This document shows, in pieces, positions 7,143 to 15,810 of a stretch of DNA of 64,000 nt. The position numbers and the translations under genes are program-made. The notes beneath the pieces were generated by a model, which was not told the DNA's origin, did not search any database, and saw only the letters and a program-made list of their open reading frames with translations. This DNA is from JBCBTJ01 sp039818665 (GTDB lineage Bacteria; Pseudomonadota; Alphaproteobacteria; Caulobacterales; Hyphomonadaceae), in NCBI GenBank assembly GCA_039818665.1, contig JBCBTJ010000005.1, positions 1 to 64,000 on the forward strand. The letters are read 5' to 3'. Every line of letters starts with the position of its first letter. Positions within the stretch are counted from its first letter, which is position 1.

Positions 7143-9557
7143 ATGAGGAGCGGCCGCATGGGCGCGCATTGGACCTTGTTTTCGCTGATCATGCTGATCA
7201 GTGCGGCCGTTTTCGCGAGCGAGGCGCGCGCGCAGGAGCCGCGCACGCCGGCGACCCGCTACACCGCCGTTGAAGCAAGGGTCGACGAGGCCGAGCGCGC
7301 TTTGACCAACGCATCGGCGCCGGAAGAGGTCTCCGCGGCGCGCCTTGAGCTCCAAGAAGCGCGCGTCATGTTGCAGGAGCTCCGGCGATCCTTCGAAAAC
7401 TCAAAGATGCAGCTGGAAACGGACCTCGGAATGCTCGGCGATCCGCCGGACAACGGCGCCGAACCGCCCAGCGTGACCGAACTGCGTCAGAGCTACGCAG
7501 AGCGATTGTCGGAGTTTGATCGGCTCAGCTTGCTGACGAGCGCGCTGCAGCAGCGCATCGCGCGCCTTCAGGACGATTCAGCCGCGCGTCTTCGCGACGC
7601 CTTCGTCAGCCGCGTCTTCGAGCGAAGCCCGCCGCCCTATCTGCCTGCCGAAGTGTCAGGCGCCGTGTCGGAGTTCGGGCGAGTGGCCTCCGGCGCCGTG
7701 GGCTGGGCCGCTGGCTTGTTGCGATCCGGCGACGCCGGCCAGGGCGGTATGCCGCTGATATTCGTCGGACTGTCGGTGCTCTTATTCTACGTGCTCAACA
7801 TTCCTGTCCGCGACCGGATCGCCAACCAGATGTGGCGGCGCTTGCCGAAGCGCCAGCTGACGCCGGCGGGGGCGCCGGCGATCGCGTTGACGCGGGCGTC
7901 CACCCGGATCGCGCTCGGCGCATTGAGCGTTTTCATCGTCCACCGGACAGTGCTGGAAACCGGTCTCGCACCCGAAAACGCTCGCGGGCTCGTCGATCAA
8001 ATCGCGCGGGCTGTGTTCTGGCTGCTCGCCGCCAACGCCGTTTCGCGGGGGGTCTTCGCGCCTGGTCGTCCCGAATGGCGTGTCCCGAATCTGTCCGAAA
8101 GGACGGCCGCCAGCGCCCATTGGGGCGCGGTCTCGGTGGCGACCCTGTTCGCCGTCGATCAGATTATCGCAGCGGCTTGGGGCGGCGACCAGATGGGACC
8201 GTTTTTGCGGCTGGAAACGCTCGCAGCGGCGCTCATCTTCGGAGCCGTATTGATCGGCGTTTACCGGCGTCTCAGTCACCCGCACGCCAATCCGCAGGAC
8301 GAGGCGTCCGAAGTCGCGGAGACAGCGCCACAGCCCGCAGAACGGCCGGTCGCGCGCGGCAATGCGTTGGGTCGTTTGTTCCTTGTCGCGCCCGCCCTCG
8401 TCATGGTCGTCGCCAGCCTGCTCGGCTATGCGGCGCTCTCACGCTGGGTGTTTGAGAAGGCGGCCTATTTCGCGCTCTTCGCCGGGTATCTCTATTTGTT
8501 AAGGGCGTTTCTCGGCGCCTGGACGCTCCTCGCAGTCGAACGGCTGACCTTCGGGCGATCGCGCAACGAGACGCCTCCAGACGACATTGTCGGCTTCTGG
8601 ACGCGGCTGTCTGTCGACATTTTGCTGCTGTTGGCCGCCGCGCCGGTCGCGCTGGCCATCCTCGGCCTTGAATGGACGGAAATCCGGACCTTGGCGCTCA
8701 ATGTCATGTCCGGCTTCTCCATCGGTTCAATCAGCGTCTCGCCCGTCAGCCTCGTCCAAGGATTGCTCCTGGTCATTTTGATCCTGGTTCTGACCCGGCT
8801 GTTGCAGCGGGTCTTGGACAACCGCATCTTGCCGATGACGCGCCTCAATCCCGGCGTGCGCCATTCATTCAAAACGCTGGTCGGTTATGTCGGGCTGGTT
8901 TTCGCGTTCTTGACCGGCGTTTCAGCGCTGGGATTCGATTTGTCGAACCTCGCCATCATCGCCGGCGCGCTTTCGGTCGGCATCGGCTTCGGGCTCCAGA
9001 GCATCGTCAACAATTTCGTCTCAGGGCTTATCTTATTGTTCGAACGCCCGATTAAGATTGGCGACTGGGTGATCACAGCCTCAGGCGAAGGCACCGTAAA
9101 ACGTATCAATGTCCGCTCCACAGAGATCGAAACCTTCGATCGATGCTCGATCATCGTGCCGAACTCCGAGCTGATCTCGGCCTCTGTTCAGAACTGGACT
9201 TACAAAGACGAAACGGCGCGGGTCATCGTGCCCGTCGGCGTCTCCTACGACACCGATCCGATCTATGCCCGAGAGGTCCTTCTCAAATGCGCCGACGGCG
9301 AGCCTGAGATACTGAGCTATCCAAAAGCCTATGTTTACTTCGCCGACTTCGCCGACAGCTCCCTCAATCTGGAGCTGCGCGTGTTCATCCGGAACGCGAA
9401 CAAAGCGCTTACCGTACGCAATGAATTGCGGTTCAAGATTTACTCCGCCTTGAAAGAAGCCGGCGTCGAAATCCCCTTCCCGCAGCGAGATTTACACGTT
9501 CGGTCCGGATTGGCGGGCGCCTTGCGGCCAATAGATGCGGCCGCGGACAGCGACTAA
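7143..9557 (+). CDS. Large MscS-family mechanosensitive channel (MscK/DUF3772-like layout)
   Basis: 804-residue membrane protein that releases solutes under hypo-osmotic stress. A cleavable signal peptide (about 30 residues, ending ASEARA) is followed by a coiled periplasmic region (about 35-190: RVDEAERALTNASAPEEVSAA onward). Several membrane helices come next, then the MscS core: pore helix IIAGALSVGIGFGLQSIVNN (about residues 610-635), beta domain RPIKIGDWV and PNSELISASVQNW, and the C-terminal alpha/beta domain. MscS alone has about 286 residues, so this is a long MscK-like form. The frame is open to 7077, but the ATG at 7143 fits the signal peptide. It is divergent from marR; a shared regulatory region is likely. 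Confidence 0.88.
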   Translation: MRSGRMGAHWTLFSLIMLISAAVFASEARAQEPRTPATRYTAVEARVDEAERALTNASAPEEVSAARLELQEARVMLQELRRSFENSKMQLETDLGMLGDPPDNGAEPPSVTELRQSYAERLSEFDRLSLLTSALQQRIARLQDDSAARLRDAFVSRVFERSPPPYLPAEVSGAVSEFGRVASGAVGWAAGLLRSGDAGQGGMPLIFVGLSVLLFYVLNIPVRDRIANQMWRRLPKRQLTPAGAPAIALTRASTRIALGALSVFIVHRTVLETGLAPENARGLVDQIARAVFWLLAANAVSRGVFAPGRPEWRVPNLSERTAASAHWGAVSVATLFAVDQIIAAAWGGDQMGPFLRLETLAAALIFGAVLIGVYRRLSHPHANPQDEASEVAETAPQPAERPVARGNALGRLFLVAPALVMVVASLLGYAALSRWVFEKAAYFALFAGYLYLLRAFLGAWTLLAVERLTFGRSRNETPPDDIVGFWTRLSVDILLLLAAAPVALAILGLEWTEIRTLALNVMSGFSIGSISVSPVSLVQGLLLVILILVLTRLLQRVLDNRILPMTRLNPGVRHSFKTLVGYVGLVFAFLTGVSALGFDLSNLAIIAGALSVGIGFGLQSIVNNFVSGLILLFERPIKIGDWVITASGEGTVKRINVRSTEIETFDRCSIIVPNSELISASVQNWTYKDETARVIVPVGVSYDTDPIYAREVLLKCADGEPEILSYPKAYVYFADFADSSLNLELRVFIRNANKALTVRNELRFKIYSALKEAGVEIPFPQRDLHVRSGLAGALRPIDAAADSD

Positions 9558-9585
9558 AGCCCACCGTCGCATTGGCCGAAACGAC

Positions 9586-9993
9586 TCAGTTTTTCGGATC
9601 GCCGTCGCGATTCTGCATCGACGCAGCGACGCACGCCACAAGGCGGCGCGGCGCGGTCGGTTTGTGCAAGATGGTCTCGAAGCCCACACGTTTGGCTTCC
9701 AAATCCAAGCCCGGCGCATGCCGCCCGGTCAGCAGCAACGCCGGCGCGGCGACGCCGTCAGCGCGAAGCCGAGCGAGAAGCTCGAAGCCGTCCATGTCGG
9801 GCAGAACGTAGTCCAAGAGCAAACATGCCGCGTCGATCGGCTCGGCGGCCGCCAGAGCGTCTTCGGCGTTGGCATAGCTCGATACCGGCACGCCGTTGGC
9901 GCGCAAAAGCAAGGCCGTCGACAGGCGCACGGCCTCATCGTCGTCGACGAGGACGACGTGGCGCGATTCGCTGTCAGGCGGTGTCGGAAACAT
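9586..9993 (-). CDS. Single-domain response regulator (receiver only)
   Basis: 135-residue CheY-like receiver without an output domain. It has the acidic pocket VVLVDDDEAVRL (residues about 13-24), the phospho-acceptor Asp in LLLDYVLPDMDGFELL (about 58-73), the conserved Thr in LLLTGR and the Lys in HKPT near the C-terminus. It lies 74 bases downstream of fixJ on the same strand, so it may be cotranscribed with fixLJ. In such a position it could drain phosphate from FixL or FixJ or relay it to another output. This role is inference. No strong Shine-Dalgarno sequence precedes the ATG at 9993. Confidence 0.85.
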   Translation of the reverse strand: MFPTPPDSESRHVVLVDDDEAVRLSTALLLRANGVPVSSYANAEDALAAAEPIDAACLLLDYVLPDMDGFELLARLRADGVAAPALLLTGRHAPGLDLEAKRVGFETILHKPTAPRRLVACVAASMQNRDGDPKN

Positions 9994-10067
9994 GCGCGGC
10001 TGCTTTGCATGGAGCTTGCCGCGCGATTATCCGCGCGGATCCGCGCCGGGTCTCTAAGTATAACCCC

Positions 10068-10697
10068 CTAGGCCTGGTCCTGCTCGAGACCGAGGCCGGC
10101 GGCGAACGCGACCCTTAAAGCCTCCGAGACATTCCCGGCCTCGAGTTTCTCCATCATATGCGCGCGGTGGATCTCAACGGTGCGCGGCGAAATATCGAGC
10201 TCGCGCGCGATCGCCTTATTGGCTTGGCCGCGGACAATCCCGTCGAGGATGTCTTGTTCGCGCGGCGTCAGTTTCGAGAGCTTTGCGAGCGCCTTGGCCT
10301 TCAAGATCTCCTGCGCGCCCTGCTCCTCAAGGCTCGCAAAGGCTGTTTCGAGCGCATCCAGAAGGACCAGTTTCTCGAACGGCTTCTCAAGAAAGTCGGA
10401 AGCGCCGGCCTTCATCGCCTGCACCGCGACCGACACGTCGCCATGGCCCGTGAGCACGATCACGGGCAGGGCCGCGCCGCGAGCCGTGAGTTCAGCTTGC
10501 ACCTCCAGACCGTCCATATCCGGCATGCGCACGTCCAGCAGGACGCATCCGTCCGGCGAGTCCTTGAGCGCATCCAAAAACAAAGGGCCCGACGCATAGG
10601 TGGCGACATCAAAGCCGGCGTGGCGCAACATGAAGCTCGCCGAATGTCGGATCGCGTCGTCGTCATCGACGATGTGAACGCGTCTGCGCCTCTCCAT
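10068..10697 (-). CDS. fixJ: FixJ-type response regulator, receiver plus LuxR-type HTH
   Basis: 209-residue transcription activator of the low-oxygen FixLJ system. The receiver (residues 5-120) shows VHIVDDDDAIRHSASFMLR, phospho-acceptor Asp in CVLLDVRMPDMDG, Thr in IVLTGHGDV and Lys in FLEKPFEKLVLL. The LuxR/FixJ HTH (about 140-200) shows LTPREQDILDGIVRGQANK and ISPRTVEIHRAHMMEKLEA. It starts two bases after the fixL stop, so the pair is cotranscribed and coupled. FixJ normally activates a fixK gene, which then drives cbb3 oxidase genes; no fixK is in the window. Confidence 0.92.
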   Translation of the reverse strand: MERRRRVHIVDDDDAIRHSASFMLRHAGFDVATYASGPLFLDALKDSPDGCVLLDVRMPDMDGLEVQAELTARGAALPVIVLTGHGDVSVAVQAMKAGASDFLEKPFEKLVLLDALETAFASLEEQGAQEILKAKALAKLSKLTPREQDILDGIVRGQANKAIARELDISPRTVEIHRAHMMEKLEAGNVSEALRVAFAAGLGLEQDQA

Positions 10698-10699
10698 GC

Positions 10700-11869
10700 C
10701 TACAGGCCCTCCGTGGCTGGCTCACCCACCGCCAGCGGCAAAGTGAAATAAAACCGCGCGCCGCCGGCCTCAAGCGATTCCGCTCCGATGCGCCCGCCAT
10801 GAGCTTCGACAATCGTCCGACAGATCGACAGTCCAAGCCCCATGCCGGTCGCCTTGGAGCTTGAAAAGGGTTTGAAGAGCGATTCGGCGTTCTCGGGATC
10901 GATGCCTGGGCCGTTGTCGGTCACCGACACCTCCGCAAAGCCGCCGTCGGTCTGCCGCGCTTCGATCCGAACTTCCGCCGCCTCGCCGGGCCGCGCCGCC
11001 TCAATCGCATTCCGGCATAGGTTGACGACGACTTGTTGCACCTGAACAGGATCGATTTGCACCAGCGCAAGACTTGATGGGGCGTCATAGACGATCCGGG
11101 CGCCCTCGCCGCTGTCGCGGACTTTCAAAAGCGAGATCGAATCCCGGAGCGTATCGACGAGCGAGACAGCGCGGGTGTCCACCTCGCCGCGAGACACATA
11201 GTCGCGCAAGCGGCGGATAAGGTCTCCAGCGCGCACCGACTGCTTGGCCGCCTCGGTCAAAGCGTCCCGCACGATGGCGACCGTTTCGTCATCTGGTTCG
11301 TTCAGCAGATCGCGCGCCGCCTCCAAATAGTTCGCGACGGCCGTCAGCGGCTGGTTCAGTTCGTGCGCCATCGCCGACGCCATCGTGCCGACGGCGCTCA
11401 GACGGGTGAAGTTTTCAAGATCGGCCTGGAGCGACTGCAGCCTGAGCTGGGCGCGCTGGGTCTCCGAGAGGTCGCGCATGAAAGCAGTGAACAAATACCC
11501 GCCGCCAACCTTGGCGGCGCCGATTTTGAGATCCACCGGAAAGGAATCGCCCGCTTTGTTTTTCGCGCGCACGACGCGGCCAATGCCGATAATGCGGCGT
11601 TCGCCGGTCTCCATGTAGCGCTTAACGTATTCATGGTGATGGGGCGCGTCTTCATAAGTCATCAGCAGGCCGACGTCCTGGCCGACGACCTCGTCCGGCG
11701 CGTAGCCGAAGAGTTCCGTCGCCGCCGCGCTGAACGACAAGATGCGGCCGCTCTCATCCATCACGACCATGGCGTCCGGCACGGAATCGAGGATCGACTC
11801 GATATGCGACTGAAGCGCCTGCAGCGCATCGGGCCTGTCGGCCAGATTCGAGGACAAGTCGCCGGTCAT
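10700..11869 (-). CDS. fixL: Oxygen-sensing PAS histidine kinase FixL (soluble)
   Basis: 389-residue kinase with no membrane segment. A PAS domain (residues about 20-135) carries the residues that bind heme and oxygen in Bradyrhizobium FixL. By ungapped alignment from memory, His78 (in PHHHEYVKRY) matches the heme ligand His200, Arg84 matches Arg206 and Arg98 (in IIGIGR) matches Arg220. Position 92 is Arg where that protein has His214. The kinase core follows: phospho-acceptor His169 in AMAHELNQPLTAV, N box NLCRNAIEAA, G boxes TDNGPGID and GMGLGLSICRTIVEAHGG. Oxygen bound to heme should switch the kinase off. It lies between an 83-residue membrane protein gene and fixJ. Confidence 0.92.
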   Translation of the reverse strand: MTGDLSSNLADRPDALQALQSHIESILDSVPDAMVVMDESGRILSFSAAATELFGYAPDEVVGQDVGLLMTYEDAPHHHEYVKRYMETGERRIIGIGRVVRAKNKAGDSFPVDLKIGAAKVGGGYLFTAFMRDLSETQRAQLRLQSLQADLENFTRLSAVGTMASAMAHELNQPLTAVANYLEAARDLLNEPDDETVAIVRDALTEAAKQSVRAGDLIRRLRDYVSRGEVDTRAVSLVDTLRDSISLLKVRDSGEGARIVYDAPSSLALVQIDPVQVQQVVVNLCRNAIEAARPGEAAEVRIEARQTDGGFAEVSVTDNGPGIDPENAESLFKPFSSSKATGMGLGLSICRTIVEAHGGRIGAESLEAGGARFYFTLPLAVGEPATEGL

Positions 11870-11930
11870 GCCTGAAGACTAGACGCGCGAGCCCCCCGAA
11901 AACAATGGGAGCTTCGTCGCATGCGGGCGC

Positions 11931-12182
11931 TTAGCGCAGACCGGGGAACCCGCCGGAACGACGCCGCCGCGCCAAACTCGCCAGGGCGATCGCCGCGCCG
12001 GCGACAATCGCATAGCAGCCCCAACAATGCCCAAGCCAAACAAGCGGATCGGCCGCCGCCGCGCCGGACGACAAGCACCAGGCTCCAGCGAAGGGATCTT
12101 CGGCGCGCGATCGGGCAAGAATGTCGAGCGCTCCGACGCTCGCCAGCGCCAGCCCGCCGAGCGTCCATCTCGCATGCGCCAT
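11931..12182 (-). CDS. 83-residue membrane protein with a CWGC motif, unknown function
   Basis: Small protein with two predicted membrane segments (about residues 6-22 and 46-71), a loop of about 24 residues, and an Arg-rich C-terminus (ARRRR) expected to face the cytoplasm. At the start of the second segment the motif GHCWGC places His52, Cys53 and Cys56 near the membrane surface, as in metal, heme or thiol-redox sites. The ATG at 12182 has GGAG eight bases upstream, and third codon positions are GC rich like the neighbours. It lies 61 bases upstream of fixL on the same strand and is divergent from ccoN, so it probably opens the fixLJ transcript. I do not recognise a family. Confidence 0.55.
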   Translation of the reverse strand: MAHARWTLGGLALASVGALDILARSRAEDPFAGAWCLSSGAAAADPLVWLGHCWGCYAIVAGAAIALASLARRRRSGGFPGLR

Positions 12183-12282
12183 TTCGGAACTCCGCTCTCC
12201 GCGTTTTGCAGCGCCAAATACGCAAGCCGCGACACGACTTCCCATAGGTAGTTTCCCGTATTCGAACGGCTTGCGCGCCTCG

Positions 12283-12297
12283 TTATCAACCGATCAA
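12283..12297. promoter_or_regulatory. Possible degenerate FNR/FixK half-site upstream of ccoN
   Basis: TTATC-AACCG-ATCAA. The right half ATCAA (12293-12297) is a perfect FNR/FixK half-site. The left half is poor and the spacer is five bases instead of four. It lies 24 bases before the ccoN start, in the 138-base region shared by ccoN and the divergent orf83-fixLJ unit. No better TTGAT-N4-ATCAA match was found in that gap, so control by FNR/FixK is only a suggestion. Confidence 0.3.
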
Positions 12298-12320
12298 GCA
12301 AAACTCCAAGGGGGTTCGCC

Positions 12321-13976
12321 GTGGCGGTTGGAACGGCTTCAAGCAAGCGTCTGGACTCGAGCATCATCTCGGTATCGCTCGTTTTGGGCGTGGTCTTCTT
12401 TTTATCTTTGTTCATCGCGGCCAACGCCGCCGACCGATTGATGGCGGCGCACGCATGGATGTTCATGGGCGGGTCGGCGCTCGGCCTCGCTGGGATTGTC
12501 TTGTGGTCCGGCGGTCTCGCCGGTCGCGAGCCGTTCGACGAAACGCGCTATGAAGACACCCTCGTCAAATTCGGCGTGGCGGCGTCAATGTTCTGGGGCA
12601 TCGCGGGGCTGCTGGTCGGGGTGATTATCGCGCTGCAGCTGACCTGGCCGGCGCTCTTCTACTTCCCGGAGCTCGGCTGGACGAATTTCGGGCGGCTGCG
12701 TCCGCTTCACACTTCCGCCGTGATCTTCGCGTTCGGCGGCAACGTGCTTCTGGCCACCAGCTTTTACGTCGTCCAACGCACGTGTCGCGCCCGCATAGGC
12801 GGCGGGCTTTGGCCATGGTTCGTGTTTTGGGGCTACCAGCTCTTCATCGTCGTTGCCGCGACCGGTTACCTGATCGGGGTCACGCAGTCCAAGGAGTACG
12901 CCGAGCCGGAATGGTACGCTGATCTCTGGCTCACCATCGTTTGGGTCGCTTACCTGCTCGTCTTCCTCGGCACGCTCTGGAAGCGCCGCGAGCCGCACAT
13001 CTATGTGGCCAACTGGTTCTATCTGTCCTTCATCGTGACCATCGCGATGCTGCACATCGTGAACAATCTCGCCATTCCGGTGAGCTTCACGGGGTCGAAG
13101 AGCTATCAGCTGTTCGCCGGCGTTCAGGACGCGATGACGCAATGGTGGTACGGCCACAACGCGGTCGGCTTCTTCCTGACCACCGGCTTTCTCGCGATCA
13201 TGTACTACTTCATCCCGAAGCGCGTTGAGCGGCCGGTCTATTCCTACCGGCTATCGATCGTGCACTTCTGGTCGTTGATCTTCATCTACATCTGGGCCGG
13301 CCCTCACCATCTCCATTACACCGCGCTGCCGCAATGGGCGCAGACGCTGGGCATGACCTTCTCGGTGATGCTGTGGATGCCGAGCTGGGGCGGCATGATC
13401 AACGGGGTCATGACCCTGTCAGGCGCCTGGGACCGGCTGCGCACAGATCCGGTTGTCCGCATGATGATCGTGTCGCTCGCCTTCTACGGCATGGCGACGT
13501 TCGAAGGCCCGCTCATGTCGGTCCGCGCCGTGAACGCCCTGTCGCATTACACCGAATGGGGCATCGGCCACGTGCATTCCGGCGCGCTCGGCTGGGTCGG
13601 ATTCATCTCCTTCGGCGCGCTCTACTGCCTCACCCAATGGCTGTGGAAGCGCGAACGCATGCACTCCAACACGCTCATCGAGTGGCACTTCTGGCTCTCG
13701 ACGATCGGCATCGTCTTCTACATCACCTCGATGTGGGTCGCCGGCATCATGGAAGGGCTGATGTGGCGCGCTTACAATGAATTCGGCTTCCTCGAGTTTT
13801 CCTTCGTCGAGACCGTCGAGGCCAAGCACATCGCCTATATCGTCCGGGCGCTTGGCGGGCTGCTCTACTTCGCCGGCGCGCTGATCATGGCCTACAACCT
13901 GTTCCGGACCGCCCGCGGCGCGCCCGACGCCGATCCATCCAAAATCAGCGCTCCGCTGGCGCAGCCGGCGGCATAG
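12321..13976 (+). CDS. ccoN: cbb3-type cytochrome c oxidase subunit I
   Basis: 551-residue catalytic heme-copper subunit that reduces oxygen to water at low oxygen tension and pumps protons across the inner membrane. About 12-14 membrane helices are visible. Metal ligands sit where expected: His130 (RPLHTSAVIFAF, low-spin heme b), His279 (WWYGHNAVGFF, CuB), His329/His330 (AGPHHLHYTALP, CuB), and His417/His419 (WGIGHVHSGALGW, hemes). The start is a GTG with AGGGGG six bases upstream. It opens the ccoNOQP-GHIS operon, divergent from orf83-fixLJ, which should sense oxygen for its control. Confidence 0.97.
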   Translation: MAVGTASSKRLDSSIISVSLVLGVVFFLSLFIAANAADRLMAAHAWMFMGGSALGLAGIVLWSGGLAGREPFDETRYEDTLVKFGVAASMFWGIAGLLVGVIIALQLTWPALFYFPELGWTNFGRLRPLHTSAVIFAFGGNVLLATSFYVVQRTCRARIGGGLWPWFVFWGYQLFIVVAATGYLIGVTQSKEYAEPEWYADLWLTIVWVAYLLVFLGTLWKRREPHIYVANWFYLSFIVTIAMLHIVNNLAIPVSFTGSKSYQLFAGVQDAMTQWWYGHNAVGFFLTTGFLAIMYYFIPKRVERPVYSYRLSIVHFWSLIFIYIWAGPHHLHYTALPQWAQTLGMTFSVMLWMPSWGGMINGVMTLSGAWDRLRTDPVVRMMIVSLAFYGMATFEGPLMSVRAVNALSHYTEWGIGHVHSGALGWVGFISFGALYCLTQWLWKRERMHSNTLIEWHFWLSTIGIVFYITSMWVAGIMEGLMWRAYNEFGFLEFSFVETVEAKHIAYIVRALGGLLYFAGALIMAYNLFRTARGAPDADPSKISAPLAQPAA

Positions 13977-13985
13977 GAGGCCGAC

Positions 13986-14747
13986 ATGATGAAACGGCAC
14001 GGCGTCCTCGAACGTCACTCGCTCCTGCTCACCGTCGGCATTCTCGTTGTCGTCTCAATCGGCGGGATCATCGAAATCGCTCCGCTGTTCTATCTCGAGA
14101 ACACAATCGAGAAGGTGCGCGGCATGCGGCCCTACACGCCGCTCGAATTGGCGGGCCGAAACGTCTACATCCGCGAAGGCTGCTATGTCTGCCACTCGCA
14201 AATGGTCCGGCCGCTGCGCGACGAAGTGGAGCGCTACGGCCACTACTCGCTGGCCGCCGAAAGCATGTACGATCATCCCTTCCAATGGGGATCGAAGCGG
14301 ACGGGCCCGGACCTCGCCCGGGTCGGCGGCAAGTATTCCGACGAATGGCACGTCGCCCATTTGGAGGACCCGCGCGCGCTCGTCCCGGAAAGCAACATGC
14401 CGCCCTATGCGTTCTTGTCCGACAACCAACTCGACTTCGACACGATCGCGGACGATCTAAAGGCGCTAAGGCTGGCCGGCGTGCCATACACGGACGAGAT
14501 GATCGCCGCGGCGGAGGCTGACCTCGTCGCGCAAGCGGACCCAAATAGCGACTTTCTCGCCCAGGACGACCTGATCGCTCGCTACACCGCGGCCGCCGAG
14601 CGCGAAGGTACTGTCCAGATCCGCAATTTCGACGGCGATCGCGGCCCCATAACCGAAATGGATGCGCTCGTGGCGTACCTGCAAATGACCGGCACGCTTG
14701 TCGATTTCTCCGTCTACGAGGCGGACGATCTGAGCAATCGGCGCTGA
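13986..14747 (+). CDS. ccoO: cbb3 oxidase mono-heme cytochrome c subunit
   Basis: 253-residue membrane-anchored cytochrome c. An N-terminal membrane anchor (residues about 12-36) precedes a periplasmic domain with one heme c site, C66-x-x-C69-H70 (REGCYVCHSQMVRPL). The axial Met is probably in ESNMPPYAFL. It passes electrons from CcoP to the CcoN site. AGGAGG directly after the ccoN stop serves as its ribosome binding site, nine bases downstream. The length is typical of the family. Confidence 0.96.
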   Translation: MMKRHGVLERHSLLLTVGILVVVSIGGIIEIAPLFYLENTIEKVRGMRPYTPLELAGRNVYIREGCYVCHSQMVRPLRDEVERYGHYSLAAESMYDHPFQWGSKRTGPDLARVGGKYSDEWHVAHLEDPRALVPESNMPPYAFLSDNQLDFDTIADDLKALRLAGVPYTDEMIAAAEADLVAQADPNSDFLAQDDLIARYTAAAEREGTVQIRNFDGDRGPITEMDALVAYLQMTGTLVDFSVYEADDLSNRR

Positions 14748-14758
14748 GGAGAGACGCG

Positions 14759-14920
14759 ATGTACGATTTTCTCTCCAGCTTCGCGCAGACCGGCGGGCTT
14801 TTGTACTTCGTCGCGATCTTCGCCGGCGTGCTCGTCTACGCGCTCTGGCCGTCCAATCAAAAGACCTTCAACGCCGCGGCGCGCGCGCCGCTCTGCGACA
14901 AGGAGCCCGGCGATGACTGA
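14759..14920 (+). CDS. ccoQ: cbb3 oxidase small subunit IV
   Basis: 53-residue protein: a short N-terminus, one membrane segment (about residues 13-30, GLLYFVAIFAGVLVYALW), and a polar tail PSNQKTFNAAARAP, the usual CcoQ pattern ending the helix with a WP motif. CcoQ stabilises the CcoNOP complex. AGGAGA precedes the ATG, and its last eight bases overlap the ccoP start. Position between ccoO and ccoP confirms the call. Confidence 0.9.
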   Translation: MYDFLSSFAQTGGLLYFVAIFAGVLVYALWPSNQKTFNAAARAPLCDKEPGDD

Positions 14921-15800
14921 TCCTGCAAAAGACGTCGACCAGTATTCCGGCATCGAAACCACCGGCCACGAATGGGACGGCATCAAGGAGTTGAACAATC
15001 CCCTGCCGCGCTGGTGGCTGTATATCTTCTACGCCACCGTCCTCTGGGCGATTGTCTATATGGTCCTGATGCCGGCCCTCCCGGCCCTGCCCGGCATGGG
15101 CGGCGGCAACACGCCGGGGCTGCGCAACCATTCCGACCGAGACCTCGTCGCGCAGGATCTCGCAGCGCTCCAACAAGCCAGATCCGCGGATGGGGCCCGT
15201 TTGTTGGCCGCATCGCTGCAAGAGATCGAGGATGATCGAAACTTGCTGCAATTCGCGCTGGCGGCCGGCGAAAGCGCGTTCGGCGACAATTGCGCGACCT
15301 GCCATGGCGCCGGCGGGCGCGGCGCGAATGGCTATCCGAGCCTCGCCGACGACGTCTGGCTGTGGGACGGCACGCTCGACGGCATTGAATACACGCTACG
15401 CCACGGCATCCGGCACCCCGGCGACGACGAGACGCGGTTCTCTCTGATGCCCGCTTACGGCGCGGACGGCCTGATGAGCCGTTCGGACATCGACGACCTC
15501 GCCGAGTATGTGCTCCATATCTCGGGGCGCGCGGCCGACCAGGAGGCCGTGGGCCGCGCCAGCAACATCTGGACGATGCAGTGCGCCGCTTGCCACGGGG
15601 TCGACGGGGCCGGCGACCGCACCCAGGGCGCGCCGAATCTGACGGATCAGGAATGGCTGTTCGGCGGCGACCGCGCCGATATCCGCGACAGCATCTTCTA
15701 TGCGCGCAACGCCCACATGCCTGCCTGGCAAGACCGCCTGGACGATCAAACGATCAAAGCCCTCTCGGTCTATGTCCATTCGCTTGGCGGCGGCGAATAG
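14913..15800 (+). CDS. ccoP: cbb3 oxidase di-heme cytochrome c subunit
   Basis: 295-residue subunit that takes electrons from soluble or membrane cytochrome c. The typical N-terminus (HEWDGIKELNNPLPRWWLY) is followed by one membrane helix (about 34-53) and two cytochrome c domains, with heme sites C127-x-x-C130-H131 (DNCATCHG) and C224-x-x-C227-H228 (MQCAACHG). Axial Met candidates are in FSLMPAY and AHMPAW. The start ATG lies inside the end of ccoQ. The complex needs a cytochrome c maturation system, and only a CcmG-like gene is seen in this window. Confidence 0.96.
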   Translation: MTDPAKDVDQYSGIETTGHEWDGIKELNNPLPRWWLYIFYATVLWAIVYMVLMPALPALPGMGGGNTPGLRNHSDRDLVAQDLAALQQARSADGARLLAASLQEIEDDRNLLQFALAAGESAFGDNCATCHGAGGRGANGYPSLADDVWLWDGTLDGIEYTLRHGIRHPGDDETRFSLMPAYGADGLMSRSDIDDLAEYVLHISGRAADQEAVGRASNIWTMQCAACHGVDGAGDRTQGAPNLTDQEWLFGGDRADIRDSIFYARNAHMPAWQDRLDDQTIKALSVYVHSLGGGE

Positions 15801-15810
15801 GAGGCTCAAT

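Noticed and set aside
12240..12320. Canonical FNR/FixK box TTGAT-N4-ATCAA upstream of ccoN
   Set aside because: Only the right half-site is good; the spacing is five bases and the left half is poor. Kept as a low-confidence site, not as a firm operator.
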